Positions 34,924 to 42,148 of a stretch of DNA of 64,000 nt are shown here, piece after piece. Both the position numbers and the translations under genes were made by a program. The stretch is from positions 62,001-126,000 of the forward strand of contig CAWEKO010000009.1 of the NCBI GenBank assembly GCA_963809715.1. The letters run 5' to 3'. The notes beneath the pieces were generated by a model. That model did not search any database. It was not told where the DNA came from and saw nothing but the letters and a program-made list of their open reading frames with translations. Each line of letters opens with the position of its first letter. Within the stretch, counting starts at the first letter, position 1. The stretch is from Bog-473 sp963809715 (GTDB lineage: Bacteria; Actinomycetota; Acidimicrobiia; Acidimicrobiales; RAAP-2).

Positions 34924-35341
34924 GCATCCAGTTTGCCAAGAACCACCCTGCCGGCCCTGATGACGAATCCAAGGCAGATGAGGAAAACATTGCGGCGTGG
35001 AGCTCGAAAGCCAGCCGCTCGGGGGGACAACAGTCTTGGCGTGTTCCGCAAATCTCTGAACCACTACAGCGCCTGCGCGAACAGCCTCACGTTCGACTTG
35101 ATGAGGACGAACAGCCCCGAGACAGGCGTATTCGCAGATCGAGCCCTACGGCTCTTCGGGTCGCATCTGGAAGAATCTGCCAACAAGCTCGCCCGTCATC
35201 GCTCCGGCAGGGGTCAGTGAAAGGAGATGGCGGGTGACCGGGCTGCTCAGAACGCCGAATCCGCGCAACCGCAGGGTCGTCGGACGGAACGAGAGGCGCC
35301 GGTGTTCGGCCGCTCAGGGTCTTCCAAAGAGTGCCACTTGC
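34924..35341. other. Intergenic stretch without a convincing gene
   Basis: The 418 bases between the GNAT gene and the DUF1801 gene contain only shadow frames of mixed composition, locally less GC-rich. A sequence AAAGGAGATGGCGGGTG near 35220 looks like a ribosome site followed by a GTG at 35234, but the frame after it is antisense to the DUF1801 gene and has no protein-like pattern. No repeat, hairpin or RNA gene was seen. It may be decayed sequence. Confidence 0.5.
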
Positions 35342-35800
35342 TCACCGTCGTCTGGCCTCGCCCCAACCCGGTATTGCGGCCGCCTGCTTCACCCACGCGG
35401 CCATCTGCGCCTCGTCGAGATCGTCTTCGTGGATGTCGATCCAGCGCCCGTCCTTGCCCGTCCCCCCGGGTGGAACCGGTCGCAGCGACGTGCCTCGAAA
35501 GAAGGTCACCTTGACGTAATTCGTGAAGGTATGGACGCCGAGGAACCAGCCCTGCCCCTCGATGCCGTAGAGGGGTGAGTTCCACTTCACCGCCTTGCCC
35601 ACGTCGGGCACGTTGCGCACGATGAGCGCGTCGAGGCGGCGTCCGATGTCGCGTTTCCAGCCCGGCATGGCCGCGATGTACGCCTGCACAGGGGCATCGC
35701 CCTCGGCCTTCGCGATCTGAGGGTTGCCGCCAGCGAGGAGGGTCGGCTTTGCGCCAGCCGCTACAGCCTTCGCCGCCTTCTTGGATGCGTTGTCGGGCAT
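35342..35800 (-). CDS. DUF1801 domain-containing protein
   Basis: A 152-aa protein with a short Lys/Ala-rich N-terminus (ASKKAAKAVAAGAKP) and a DUF1801 (YdhG-like) domain: APVQAYIAAMPGWKRDIGRRLDALI, GKAVKWNSPLYGIEGQGWFLGVH and YVKVTFFRGTSL. Structures of this family resemble frataxin or SCP-like folds; the function is unknown. The start ATG 35800 follows GGAGTGA. It is divergent from the SDR gene with about 170 bases between them. Confidence 0.82.
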   Translation of the reverse strand: MPDNASKKAAKAVAAGAKPTLLAGGNPQIAKAEGDAPVQAYIAAMPGWKRDIGRRLDALIVRNVPDVGKAVKWNSPLYGIEGQGWFLGVHTFTNYVKVTFFRGTSLRPVPPGGTGKDGRWIDIHEDDLDEAQMAAWVKQAAAIPGWGEARRR

Positions 35801-35968
35801 CGCGTTCACTCCAGCCTGCCTGGCTGACACCGTAGACGCGGACCCGGACGGATTGTCAGCTCGCTGGCGTAGGAGATCTTGCCTCGTCGGCCGGGTGGTT
35901 CGTCCCAGCGGGCCGGGGCGCGCCTCGGGGAATGACGTCGGTGGTGCCGCCCGTGCAAGGCTCAGCTC

Positions 35969-36739
35969 ATGGAGCTCGACCTCACGGACAAGACGGCGCT
36001 GATCACCGGCGGCAGCCGGGGCATCGGCCTGGGCATCGCGGCCCGGTTTCTCGAGGCGGGAGCCAATGTGATGATCAGCTCCCGTACGGCCGAGGACCTG
36101 GCCGAGTCGGCTGTCGGCCTGGTTGCGCGGGGTGCACCAGAGGAGCGAGTGGCCTGGGTAGCTGGTCATGTGGGCCGTCCCGAGGACGCCCAGTCGTGCG
36201 TCGCCGACACCGTGGCCCGGTTCGGTGGGATCGACATCCTGGTCAACAATGCGGGCACCAACCCCTACTTCGGTCCAATGATCGATATCGACGTGGTCCG
36301 GGCCCAGAAGACGTTCGAGGTGAACCAACTCTCAGTCCTGGTCTGGACGGCCGCCGCCGTGAAGGCCGGCCTCCATGGCTCGGTCATCAACGTGTCCTCC
36401 ATCGGCGGTTTGGGCGTCGAGCCCAACATCGGTTGGTACAACGTCACCAAGGCAGCGGTGTTGCACATCACGAAGCAGCTCTCCTACGAGCTGGCCCCCG
36501 ACGTTCGGGTCAACGCCCTGGCACCCGGGTTGGTGAAGACCAAGTTGGCTGCCGCTCTCTGGGAAGGACCGGGGGAAGAACGGGTCGCGGCGCGCATCCC
36601 GTTGCGCCGATTGGGCCTACCCGATGACATCGCCACGGCTGCGCTCTTTCTGGCTTCTGACGCCGCATCGTGGGTGACAGGTCAGACGTTCGTGGTGGAC
36701 GGCGGGACGGTGAGCAGGCCGACGGGTGGAGTCGGCTGA
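35969..36739 (+). CDS. Short-chain dehydrogenase/reductase (SDR)
   Basis: A 256-aa classical SDR using NAD(P)H. It has the nucleotide loop TGGSRGIG near residue 14, NNAG near 92, the catalytic Ser in NVSSIGG, and YNVTK with Tyr157 and Lys161. The PG and DGG ends are typical of FabG-like enzymes. The substrate is not predictable. Oxidoreductases are one of the gene classes that accompany ECF41 sigma factors, and the ECF41 target promoter begins only 7 bases after this gene's stop, so it sits beside the module but upstream of that promoter. Confidence 0.9.
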   Translation: MELDLTDKTALITGGSRGIGLGIAARFLEAGANVMISSRTAEDLAESAVGLVARGAPEERVAWVAGHVGRPEDAQSCVADTVARFGGIDILVNNAGTNPYFGPMIDIDVVRAQKTFEVNQLSVLVWTAAAVKAGLHGSVINVSSIGGLGVEPNIGWYNVTKAAVLHITKQLSYELAPDVRVNALAPGLVKTKLAAALWEGPGEERVAARIPLRRLGLPDDIATAALFLASDAASWVTGQTFVVDGGTVSRPTGGVG

Positions 36740-36745
36740 GGCGTC

Positions 36746-36772
36746 TGTCACAATTCGAGAGGCCGCTCCGTC
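36746..36772 (+). promoter_or_regulatory. Predicted ECF41 target promoter
   Basis: TGTCACA (36746-36752), a 16-base spacer and CGTC (36769-36772) match the published ECF41 promoter pattern. It lies just before the carboxymuconolactone decarboxylase-like gene and its ECF41 sigma gene, so the pair is probably autoregulated. The start of transcription would lie near 36779, leaving a leader of about 37 bases that contains the GAAAGG ribosome site. Confidence 0.8.
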
Positions 36773-36815
36773 TCATGGTGTTGACGACCGAACCTTGAGC
36801 GAAAGGTGGCATGAC

Positions 36816-37412
36816 ATGGCACACGTCCCGTTGGTCGACGAACCCAAGGGCATCATCGCCCGACTCTCCTTCGGTTACGCGAAACGCCGGTTCGGACGAA
36901 TGATCGAGCCCATGGCCGCGGCCGCACATCATCCCGGCGTCCTGGTTGCCGTCGGCGCGCTGGAGACCACAGCGCAGATTGGCTTGAAGAAGCTCGACCC
37001 GACCTTGCGCTGGTTGGCCATCCAGGCGGCTGCCGGCACGATTGGGTGCTCGTGGTGCACTGACTACGCCTATTACGAAGGCATGAACGAAGGCATCGAT
37101 TCGGCCAAGGTCCGCGCGGCTGGCCAGTGGCGCGACAGCGACCTGTTCGACGAGAGAGAGCGAGCGGTCCTCGAATACGCCGAGAAGGCGTCGGGCTCTC
37201 CCGCCGAGGTTTCCGACGAGCTCGCTGCCCGGCTCCGGAGGGTGTTCAGCGCCGCCGAGATCGTCGAGCTGGCGGCGTGGGTCGCGCTCGAGAATTTGCG
37301 GTCGCGGTTCAACGCCGGATTGGGCCTGCACAGCCAGGGTTTCTCGGAGACCTGTGAGATCCCCCCGGCGGAGACCGTGACGGCGAAGTCTGGCCATGCC
37401 GCCATTGCGTGA
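36816..37412 (+). CDS. Carboxymuconolactone decarboxylase-family (AhpD-like) protein of an ECF41 module
   Basis: A 198-aa AhpD/CMD-fold protein. It has the redox CxxC pair Cys78-Ser-Trp-Cys81 in GTIGCSWCTDYAYYEG, but the His that usually follows four residues after the second Cys is Ala, so classical AhpD peroxidase relay may be altered. This family is a hallmark partner and target of ECF41 sigma factors. The gene follows the predicted ECF41 promoter directly and overlaps the sigma gene by 17 bases. ATG 36816 is chosen; upstream codons include the promoter itself. Confidence 0.87.
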   Translation: MAHVPLVDEPKGIIARLSFGYAKRRFGRMIEPMAAAAHHPGVLVAVGALETTAQIGLKKLDPTLRWLAIQAAAGTIGCSWCTDYAYYEGMNEGIDSAKVRAAGQWRDSDLFDERERAVLEYAEKASGSPAEVSDELAARLRRVFSAAEIVELAAWVALENLRSRFNAGLGLHSQGFSETCEIPPAETVTAKSGHAAIA

Positions 37413-38298
37413 CGTCGAGGCCGACGCGGCCACGTTCGAGGAGTGGCGCTCGCTCCTCTTCGGCATTGCGTATCGCATGTTGGGGAGCGCCGCCGACGCC
37501 GAGGACGTCGTGCAGGACGCCTCCATCCGCTGGATCCGCCGAGGCGACGAACCGGTCCGGTCCGTCCGGGCCTACCTCGTCACCATCGTCACCCGCCTCT
37601 GCATCGACGAGCTCGAGTCGGCCCATTCCCAGCGGATGGCCTATGCCGGCCCGTGGTTGCCCGAGCCGGTGGTGATGGACGACACGTCAGCGGTCGAGCA
37701 GGCCGACTCGCTCTCGCTGGCCTTCCTCGTCCTCCTCGAGGAGCTGACTCCGCTGGAGCGGGCCGCCTACCTCCTCCACGACATCTTCGGATACACCTTC
37801 GGGGAAGTGGCTCGTTCCCTGGGTCGGTCCGAGCCGGCGTGCCGCCAGCTGGCCACGCGGGCTCGGCAACGCATCGAGATGCGGCGTCAGCGCTTCGACG
37901 CTGATCTCCAGCACGGTCGGGAGATCACCGATCGCTTCCTCCTGGCGTGCGCCACCGGAGACCTCGCGGGTCTCCTCGACATGCTTTCGGAGGATGTCGT
38001 CGTCTGGACCGACGGCGGCGGCAAAGTGCGGGCTGCGGTACGGCCGGTGGTCGGTTCCTACCGCAGCTCGAGGTTCCTGATGAACGTGGCCAAGAAGGTG
38101 GCGGGCGTGCCGCACGGGGCCATTCTCAACGGGCAACCGGCCAGCGTCTTCATGGACGGCGCCACCGTGGTGGCGGCCATGGTCCTCGATATTCTCGACG
38201 GCATTGTCGTGGCGGTCCGGGTGGTGTCGAACCCCGACAAGCTCGAGCGCCTTGGTGCAATCCTGAGATCACGCCAATCAGAGGACGTCGTGGATTAG
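37396..38298 (+). CDS. ECF41-type RNA polymerase sigma factor (SigJ-like)
   Basis: A 300-aa extracytoplasmic-function sigma factor of group ECF41. Sigma regions 2 and 4 occupy residues 1-175 (MLGSAADAEDVVQDASIRW; FGYTFGEVARSLGRSEPACRQLATRAR), and a SnoaL/NTF2-like domain fills the C-terminus. The group hallmarks are all present: WLPEP at residue 87, DGGGK at 206 (usually DGGGR) and NPDKL at 279. In this group the C-terminal domain takes the place of an anti-sigma factor. The partner gene upstream and the TGTCACA-16-CGTC promoter complete the module; the signal sensed is unknown. Confidence 0.93.
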   Translation: MPPLRDVEADAATFEEWRSLLFGIAYRMLGSAADAEDVVQDASIRWIRRGDEPVRSVRAYLVTIVTRLCIDELESAHSQRMAYAGPWLPEPVVMDDTSAVEQADSLSLAFLVLLEELTPLERAAYLLHDIFGYTFGEVARSLGRSEPACRQLATRARQRIEMRRQRFDADLQHGREITDRFLLACATGDLAGLLDMLSEDVVVWTDGGGKVRAAVRPVVGSYRSSRFLMNVAKKVAGVPHGAILNGQPASVFMDGATVVAAMVLDILDGIVVAVRVVSNPDKLERLGAILRSRQSEDVVD

Positions 38299-39464
38299 GG
38301 CGCGAGAGTGTCGAGCTCACGGCGACGGACCTTGCCCGCCGCCGTGCGGGGCAGGTCGTCCACGATCACGAGTTCCTTCGGGGCCGCCCACGGCGCAATC
38401 GCCTCGGCGACGATCTCGCGCAGCTCCTCGAGCGTCGGACTGTCGTCGGTCGGGACGACCCAGGCCACGACCCGCTCGCCCCATTCGGCGTCCGGTCGCT
38501 TCCAGACGGCCACCTCGGCCACGGCTGGGTGCGCAATCAAGGCGCGCTCGACGCTGTCGGGCCAGACCGTCTCCGCCCCCGTCGTGATGACATCGGCCAT
38601 GCGGCCGGAGACCGACAGCCGGCCGGCGGCACCGAGCGCCCCACCATCGCCGGTGGCGAACCACGAGGGGAGTCCGTCGGGTCCTTCGACCCGCCCCGTT
38701 GCGCCGTCGCGATAGCAGCGGAAGAGCATGGGGGCCCGCAGGAGGATTTCGCCCTCGCCGGTGGAGGATGGGGTCGATCCGTCCGGACTGCGAAAGGCCA
38801 CCTCGACGCCCTCGAGTGCCGTTCCGTCGTAGACCACGCCGGAACCCGTCTCGGTCAGGCCGTAGGTCGCGATGGCATTCGGGGGTAGTTCAGACGGGGG
38901 CCTGCTCCCTCCGAGCAGCACACACTCGAAGACGGACGGATCGAGGCGTCGGAGCGCGGTCGTCACCAAGGACACGTGGGTGGCTCGACCGGAGCGGCCG
39001 ATCGCCTCGACCTCGTCGGCGTCGAAACCGGGCATGACCAGCAACGGGGTACCGCAGACGATCGACCTGGTCACGACCGACAGCCCCCCGATGTGGGCGA
39101 GGGGCAGACACGCAAGCCAGGTGTGACGTGTTGGATCGACGCCGAGGCGGGCAGTGGTCGCGGCGGCGGAGGCCGCCACGGCTTCGTGGGTGAGCACGAC
39201 ACCCTTGGGCTGACCCGCAGTCCCCGAGGTCGCCACCACCAGTGCGTCGCCCGCCTCGACCCCGATGCCGCCGGAAAGCTTGCGCTGCTCGCCATCCGAA
39301 CCCACCATCCGAGTCGGCCGCAGTGCGTCGAGCAGGACCCGCTTGGCTACCGGGGGCAATCTGGGGTCGAGCGGTGCTGCCGCGTCGCCGGTGTCCCAGA
39401 CCGCCCGTAGGGCGTCCACAAACCCCATCCCACCAGGGAGGTCGAGTGCGACGAGTTCTGGCAC
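38295..39464 (-). CDS. menE: o-Succinylbenzoate--CoA ligase MenE (AMP-binding family)
   Basis: MenE activates o-succinylbenzoate with ATP and CoA in menaquinone synthesis. The 389-aa product, short for an AMP-forming ligase as MenE often is, has the P-loop TSGTAGQPKGVVLTH, LPLAHIGGLSV, YGLTETGSGV and the late SGRMADVITTGAETVWP and PRTAAGKVRRREL with the catalytic Lys. The start is GTG 39464, where TACGCT ends 8 bases upstream. The ORF can be extended upstream, antisense to menB, but without family similarity. It is divergent from menB and converges on the ECF41 gene, overlapping its end by 4 bases. Confidence 0.88.
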   Translation of the reverse strand: MPELVALDLPGGMGFVDALRAVWDTGDAAAPLDPRLPPVAKRVLLDALRPTRMVGSDGEQRKLSGGIGVEAGDALVVATSGTAGQPKGVVLTHEAVAASAAATTARLGVDPTRHTWLACLPLAHIGGLSVVTRSIVCGTPLLVMPGFDADEVEAIGRSGRATHVSLVTTALRRLDPSVFECVLLGGSRPPSELPPNAIATYGLTETGSGVVYDGTALEGVEVAFRSPDGSTPSSTGEGEILLRAPMLFRCYRDGATGRVEGPDGLPSWFATGDGGALGAAGRLSVSGRMADVITTGAETVWPDSVERALIAHPAVAEVAVWKRPDAEWGERVVAWVVPTDDSPTLEELREIVAEAIAPWAAPKELVIVDDLPRTAAGKVRRRELDTLAP

Positions 39465-39471
39465 TGGCCAG

Positions 39472-39478
39472 TAGCGTA
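39472..39478. promoter_or_regulatory. Shared, symmetric -10 element for divergent menE and menB
   Basis: The 7 bases TAGCGTA read TAGCGT on the plus strand and TACGCT on the minus strand. Each hexamer ends exactly 8 bases before a GTG: 39486 (menB, plus) and 39464 (menE, minus). Neither gene has a Shine-Dalgarno sequence. This fits a bidirectional promoter giving two leaderless mRNAs. Overlapping divergent -10 elements are known from bacteria; transcription itself is inferred here. Confidence 0.7.
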
Positions 39479-39485
39479 GGTCGCC

Positions 39486-40376
39486 GTGCAGACCGTTATC
39501 ACTGGCAAGCCGCACGATCCCCTCGACGAGTTGCGCCAACTGCCGCTCCCTGAGTTCGAGGAGCGCGGCGCATTCAAGGACATCCGCTATGAGGTGGGAG
39601 AGGGCATCGCCAAACTCACGATCTGCCGGCCCGAGCGCCGCAATGCCTTCCGGCCCCAGACCCTGTTCGAGCTGACCGACGCCTTCACGATGGCCCGCGA
39701 CGACCCAGACGTCGGGGTCATCATTCTCTGTGGCGAAGGACCCGATGCCTTCTGCTCGGGTGGCGACCAGAAGATCCGCGGTGACGACGGGTATATGGGC
39801 GACGACACGGTTGCCGAGCGCGGGATCGGGCGGCTCAACGTGCTCGATCTCCAAATCCTCATGCGGCGGATCCCCAAGCCCATCGTGGCCATGGTGGCCG
39901 GGTACGCCATCGGGGGCGGTCACATCCTCCATCTGGTCTGTGACCTGTCGATTGCGGCGGACAACGCCCGGTTCGGCCAGACGGGACCCAAGGTAGGCAG
40001 CTTTGACGGCGGCTACGGGTCCTCGATCCTGGCCCGGACGATCGGCCTCAAGCGTGCGAAGGAAGTCTGGTTCTTGTGCCGCCAATACGACGCGGAACAG
40101 GCGCTCGACTGGGGGCTCGTCAACACCGTGGTGCCGCTGGACGACCTGGAGAGGGAAACCATGGCCTGGTGCCGTCAGATGTTGACCCTCTCGCCGATTG
40201 CTCTCCGCATGATCAAGGCAGGCATGAATGCCGCCGATGACGGCCTGGCCGGTGTGCAGCAGTTGGCCGGCGACGCCACCATGCTCTTCTACATGACCGA
40301 GGAGGGGCAGGAAGGCCGGAACGCGTTCGTCGAACACAGAGCTCCGGACTTCTCCCGGTTTCCCCGGCGTCCGTGA
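39486..40376 (+). CDS. menB: 1,4-Dihydroxy-2-naphthoyl-CoA synthase MenB
   Basis: MenB closes the naphthoquinone ring from o-succinylbenzoyl-CoA. The 296-aa crotonase-fold protein has the CoA-binding RPERRNAFRPQTLFEL, the oxyanion loop CSGGDQKIRG, KPIVAMVAGYAIGGGHILHL, and the MenB-specific GQTGPKVGSFDGGYGSSILAR. The C-terminus RAPDFSRFPRRP is also family-typical. The GTG start follows TAGCGT by 8 bases, predicting a leaderless mRNA. The stop overlaps the menA start. Confidence 0.93.
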   Translation: MQTVITGKPHDPLDELRQLPLPEFEERGAFKDIRYEVGEGIAKLTICRPERRNAFRPQTLFELTDAFTMARDDPDVGVIILCGEGPDAFCSGGDQKIRGDDGYMGDDTVAERGIGRLNVLDLQILMRRIPKPIVAMVAGYAIGGGHILHLVCDLSIAADNARFGQTGPKVGSFDGGYGSSILARTIGLKRAKEVWFLCRQYDAEQALDWGLVNTVVPLDDLERETMAWCRQMLTLSPIALRMIKAGMNAADDGLAGVQQLAGDATMLFYMTEEGQEGRNAFVEHRAPDFSRFPRRP

Positions 40377-41356
40377 ACCCCCCGCTCAAGCTGTGGGTGG
40401 CCGGTGCGCGGCCGCGCACGCTTCCTGCGGCGGTGGTTCCGGTACTGGTCGGCACGGCGGTCGGGTACCAAGCGAGCGGCAGGGTCCTGCTGACCAGTCC
40501 GCAGCTCACGAGCTCCTGTCACGCCGCTGTCTGCGCATCCTTCGTGCGCGAGTTGAACTGGCTCAACGCCCTCCTCGCTTTGCTGGTCGCTCTGGGTATC
40601 CAGGTCGGTACCAACTACGTCAATGACTACGCCGACGGTGTGCGGGGTACCGACGAGCACCGGGTGGGACCGGTGCGGCTCGTGGCCGGCAAGTTGGCCA
40701 CGGTGCGCCAGGTCAAGGTGGCTGCTCTCGTGGCCTTCGCGGTGGCCGGCGGCGCCGGCCTGATCCTGGCGGCCAGGGTGACCTGGTGGTTCGTTCCCCT
40801 GGGACTGCTCTGCGCCATCGCCGGATGGGCGTACACCGGTGGTCCGCGACCCTATGGCTATCTCGGTCTCGGCGAGGTGTTTGTCTTTGTGTTCTTCGGG
40901 CTGGTTGCGACCGCGGGCTCGGCCTACGTCCAGCACGCACCGTTCACGGTCTCCGTCTCTGGCCACCTGTTCGCCTATTCCTACGACTGGGCGTACGCGC
41001 TCTGGGCCGGCGTCCCCGTCGGATTGTTGGCGGCGGCGCTCCTCGAGGCCAACAATGCGCGCGACCTCGAGACTGACACCGAAGCAGGGAAGAAGACATT
41101 GGCCGTGCGCCTCGGGCGGCAGGGAGCGGGCGTCCTCTACACCGGAACGCTGATGGCCGCAGCCGTCGGAATCGTCATCGTCGCTCACTACCAGGCGTGG
41201 GCCCTCATCGCCCTGGCCGCGTTCCCGCTCGCCATTGCTCCCGTTCGCCTGGCCCTGAGCGACAAGAAGGGCCGGGAGCTTCTGCCCATGCTGGGCGACA
41301 CGGCTCGCCTGCAGATCGTGGGTGGTCTGCTGTTGGCCCTCGGTGTGCTGCTGTGA
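40373..41356 (+). CDS. menA: 1,4-Dihydroxy-2-naphthoate polyprenyltransferase MenA
   Basis: MenA attaches the isoprenoid tail to dihydroxynaphthoate in the membrane. The 327-aa UbiA-family protein has about nine membrane helices and the two Asp-rich motifs: NYVNDYADGVRGTDEHR near residue 83 and EANNARDLETDTEAGKKTLAVRLG in the second half. The opening LWVAGARPRTLPAAVVPVLVG is typical of MenA. A cysteine-containing loop (about 40-60) follows the first helix. It starts with GTG overlapping the menB stop and converges on menH with 7 bases between. Confidence 0.92.
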   Translation: MNPPLKLWVAGARPRTLPAAVVPVLVGTAVGYQASGRVLLTSPQLTSSCHAAVCASFVRELNWLNALLALLVALGIQVGTNYVNDYADGVRGTDEHRVGPVRLVAGKLATVRQVKVAALVAFAVAGGAGLILAARVTWWFVPLGLLCAIAGWAYTGGPRPYGYLGLGEVFVFVFFGLVATAGSAYVQHAPFTVSVSGHLFAYSYDWAYALWAGVPVGLLAAALLEANNARDLETDTEAGKKTLAVRLGRQGAGVLYTGTLMAAAVGIVIVAHYQAWALIALAAFPLAIAPVRLALSDKKGRELLPMLGDTARLQIVGGLLLALGVLL

Positions 41357-41363
41357 GGACGTC

Positions 41364-42143
41364 TCAATCGGGACTGACGGCGCGCAACCAATGAGACACC
41401 AGGCGTGCCACCGGCGCTGGCTGAGCCAGGTGGACGGCGTGGCCCCCACCGGGAACGAGAGTGGCGACGCCGCGAGGGACGAGGCGGGCCAGGCGCAGAG
41501 CGTGGCCGGCGAAGCGGATGTCGTCGGTGCCCGCCAGGGAAAGGACCGGTGCGGCGAGCGAACCCAGGCGATCCCACGAGGGCATCTGGGTGCCCGTACC
41601 GCAGAGTCGCAGACTCGAGGCCAGCCCCTCAGCGGTATTGCGGAGGCGCTCGGTCCGGTCGGCCGCACCCGTCTCGGTCAAGCGGTTGAACATGGGACCG
41701 CTGAGCCAGTGGTCGATGAACGCGCCGACGTCGCCGGAGGACTCGAGCTGATCCGCCATCGCCTCATCAGCAGCACGGCGTTGGTCTCGCAGTCCTTCGT
41801 CCTCGATACCCGCGGTCACGCCGATGAACACGACGTGGCGGAGGTTGAGCTCGTCCCCCAGGGCAGCGTGCAGGGCCACGCGCGCGCCGAGCGAGTACCC
41901 GACCACGTCACAGGATTCATCGCCGACAACGCCCTGCACCGCCTCGGCCACCAGGCCGGAGGCGGTCGACAGGTCGGCGCGGGTGCCGCCCGAACCGCCA
42001 TGACCCGGGAGGTCGACGGCCACGATCGTGAAGTCCTTCTCGAGCAGATCGCCGAAGGCGCCCCAGAGGCGACCTGTCTGGGTAAAGCCGTGCAGTGCCA
42101 CCAGGGGTGGGCCCGAGCCGCGAACCTCGACATGGAGTGGCAC
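41364..42143 (-). CDS. menH: Alpha/beta hydrolase, likely SHCHC synthase MenH
   Basis: A 259-aa alpha/beta hydrolase. The oxyanion LHGFTQTGRLW, the nucleophile elbow GYSLGARVAL, Asp in SLAGTDDIRF and His in GGGHAVHLAQP form a complete triad. Placement between menA and menD and the GYSLGARVAL elbow support MenH, which eliminates pyruvate to make SHCHC in menaquinone synthesis. Generic hydrolases share these motifs, so this is likely but not certain. TACGCT (minus strand, 42152-42157) ends 8 bases before the GTG start. Its start is only 5 bases from that of menD, on the opposite strand. Confidence 0.82.
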   Translation of the reverse strand: MPLHVEVRGSGPPLVALHGFTQTGRLWGAFGDLLEKDFTIVAVDLPGHGGSGGTRADLSTASGLVAEAVQGVVGDESCDVVGYSLGARVALHAALGDELNLRHVVFIGVTAGIEDEGLRDQRRAADEAMADQLESSGDVGAFIDHWLSGPMFNRLTETGAADRTERLRNTAEGLASSLRLCGTGTQMPSWDRLGSLAAPVLSLAGTDDIRFAGHALRLARLVPRGVATLVPGGGHAVHLAQPAPVARLVSHWLRAVSPD

Positions 42144-42148
42144 GCCGG

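Noticed and set aside
34744..35220. Plus-strand open frame of 158 codons across the GNAT start and the gap
   Set aside because: Its first half is antisense to the acetyltransferase gene and the rest has no protein-like pattern or ribosome site.
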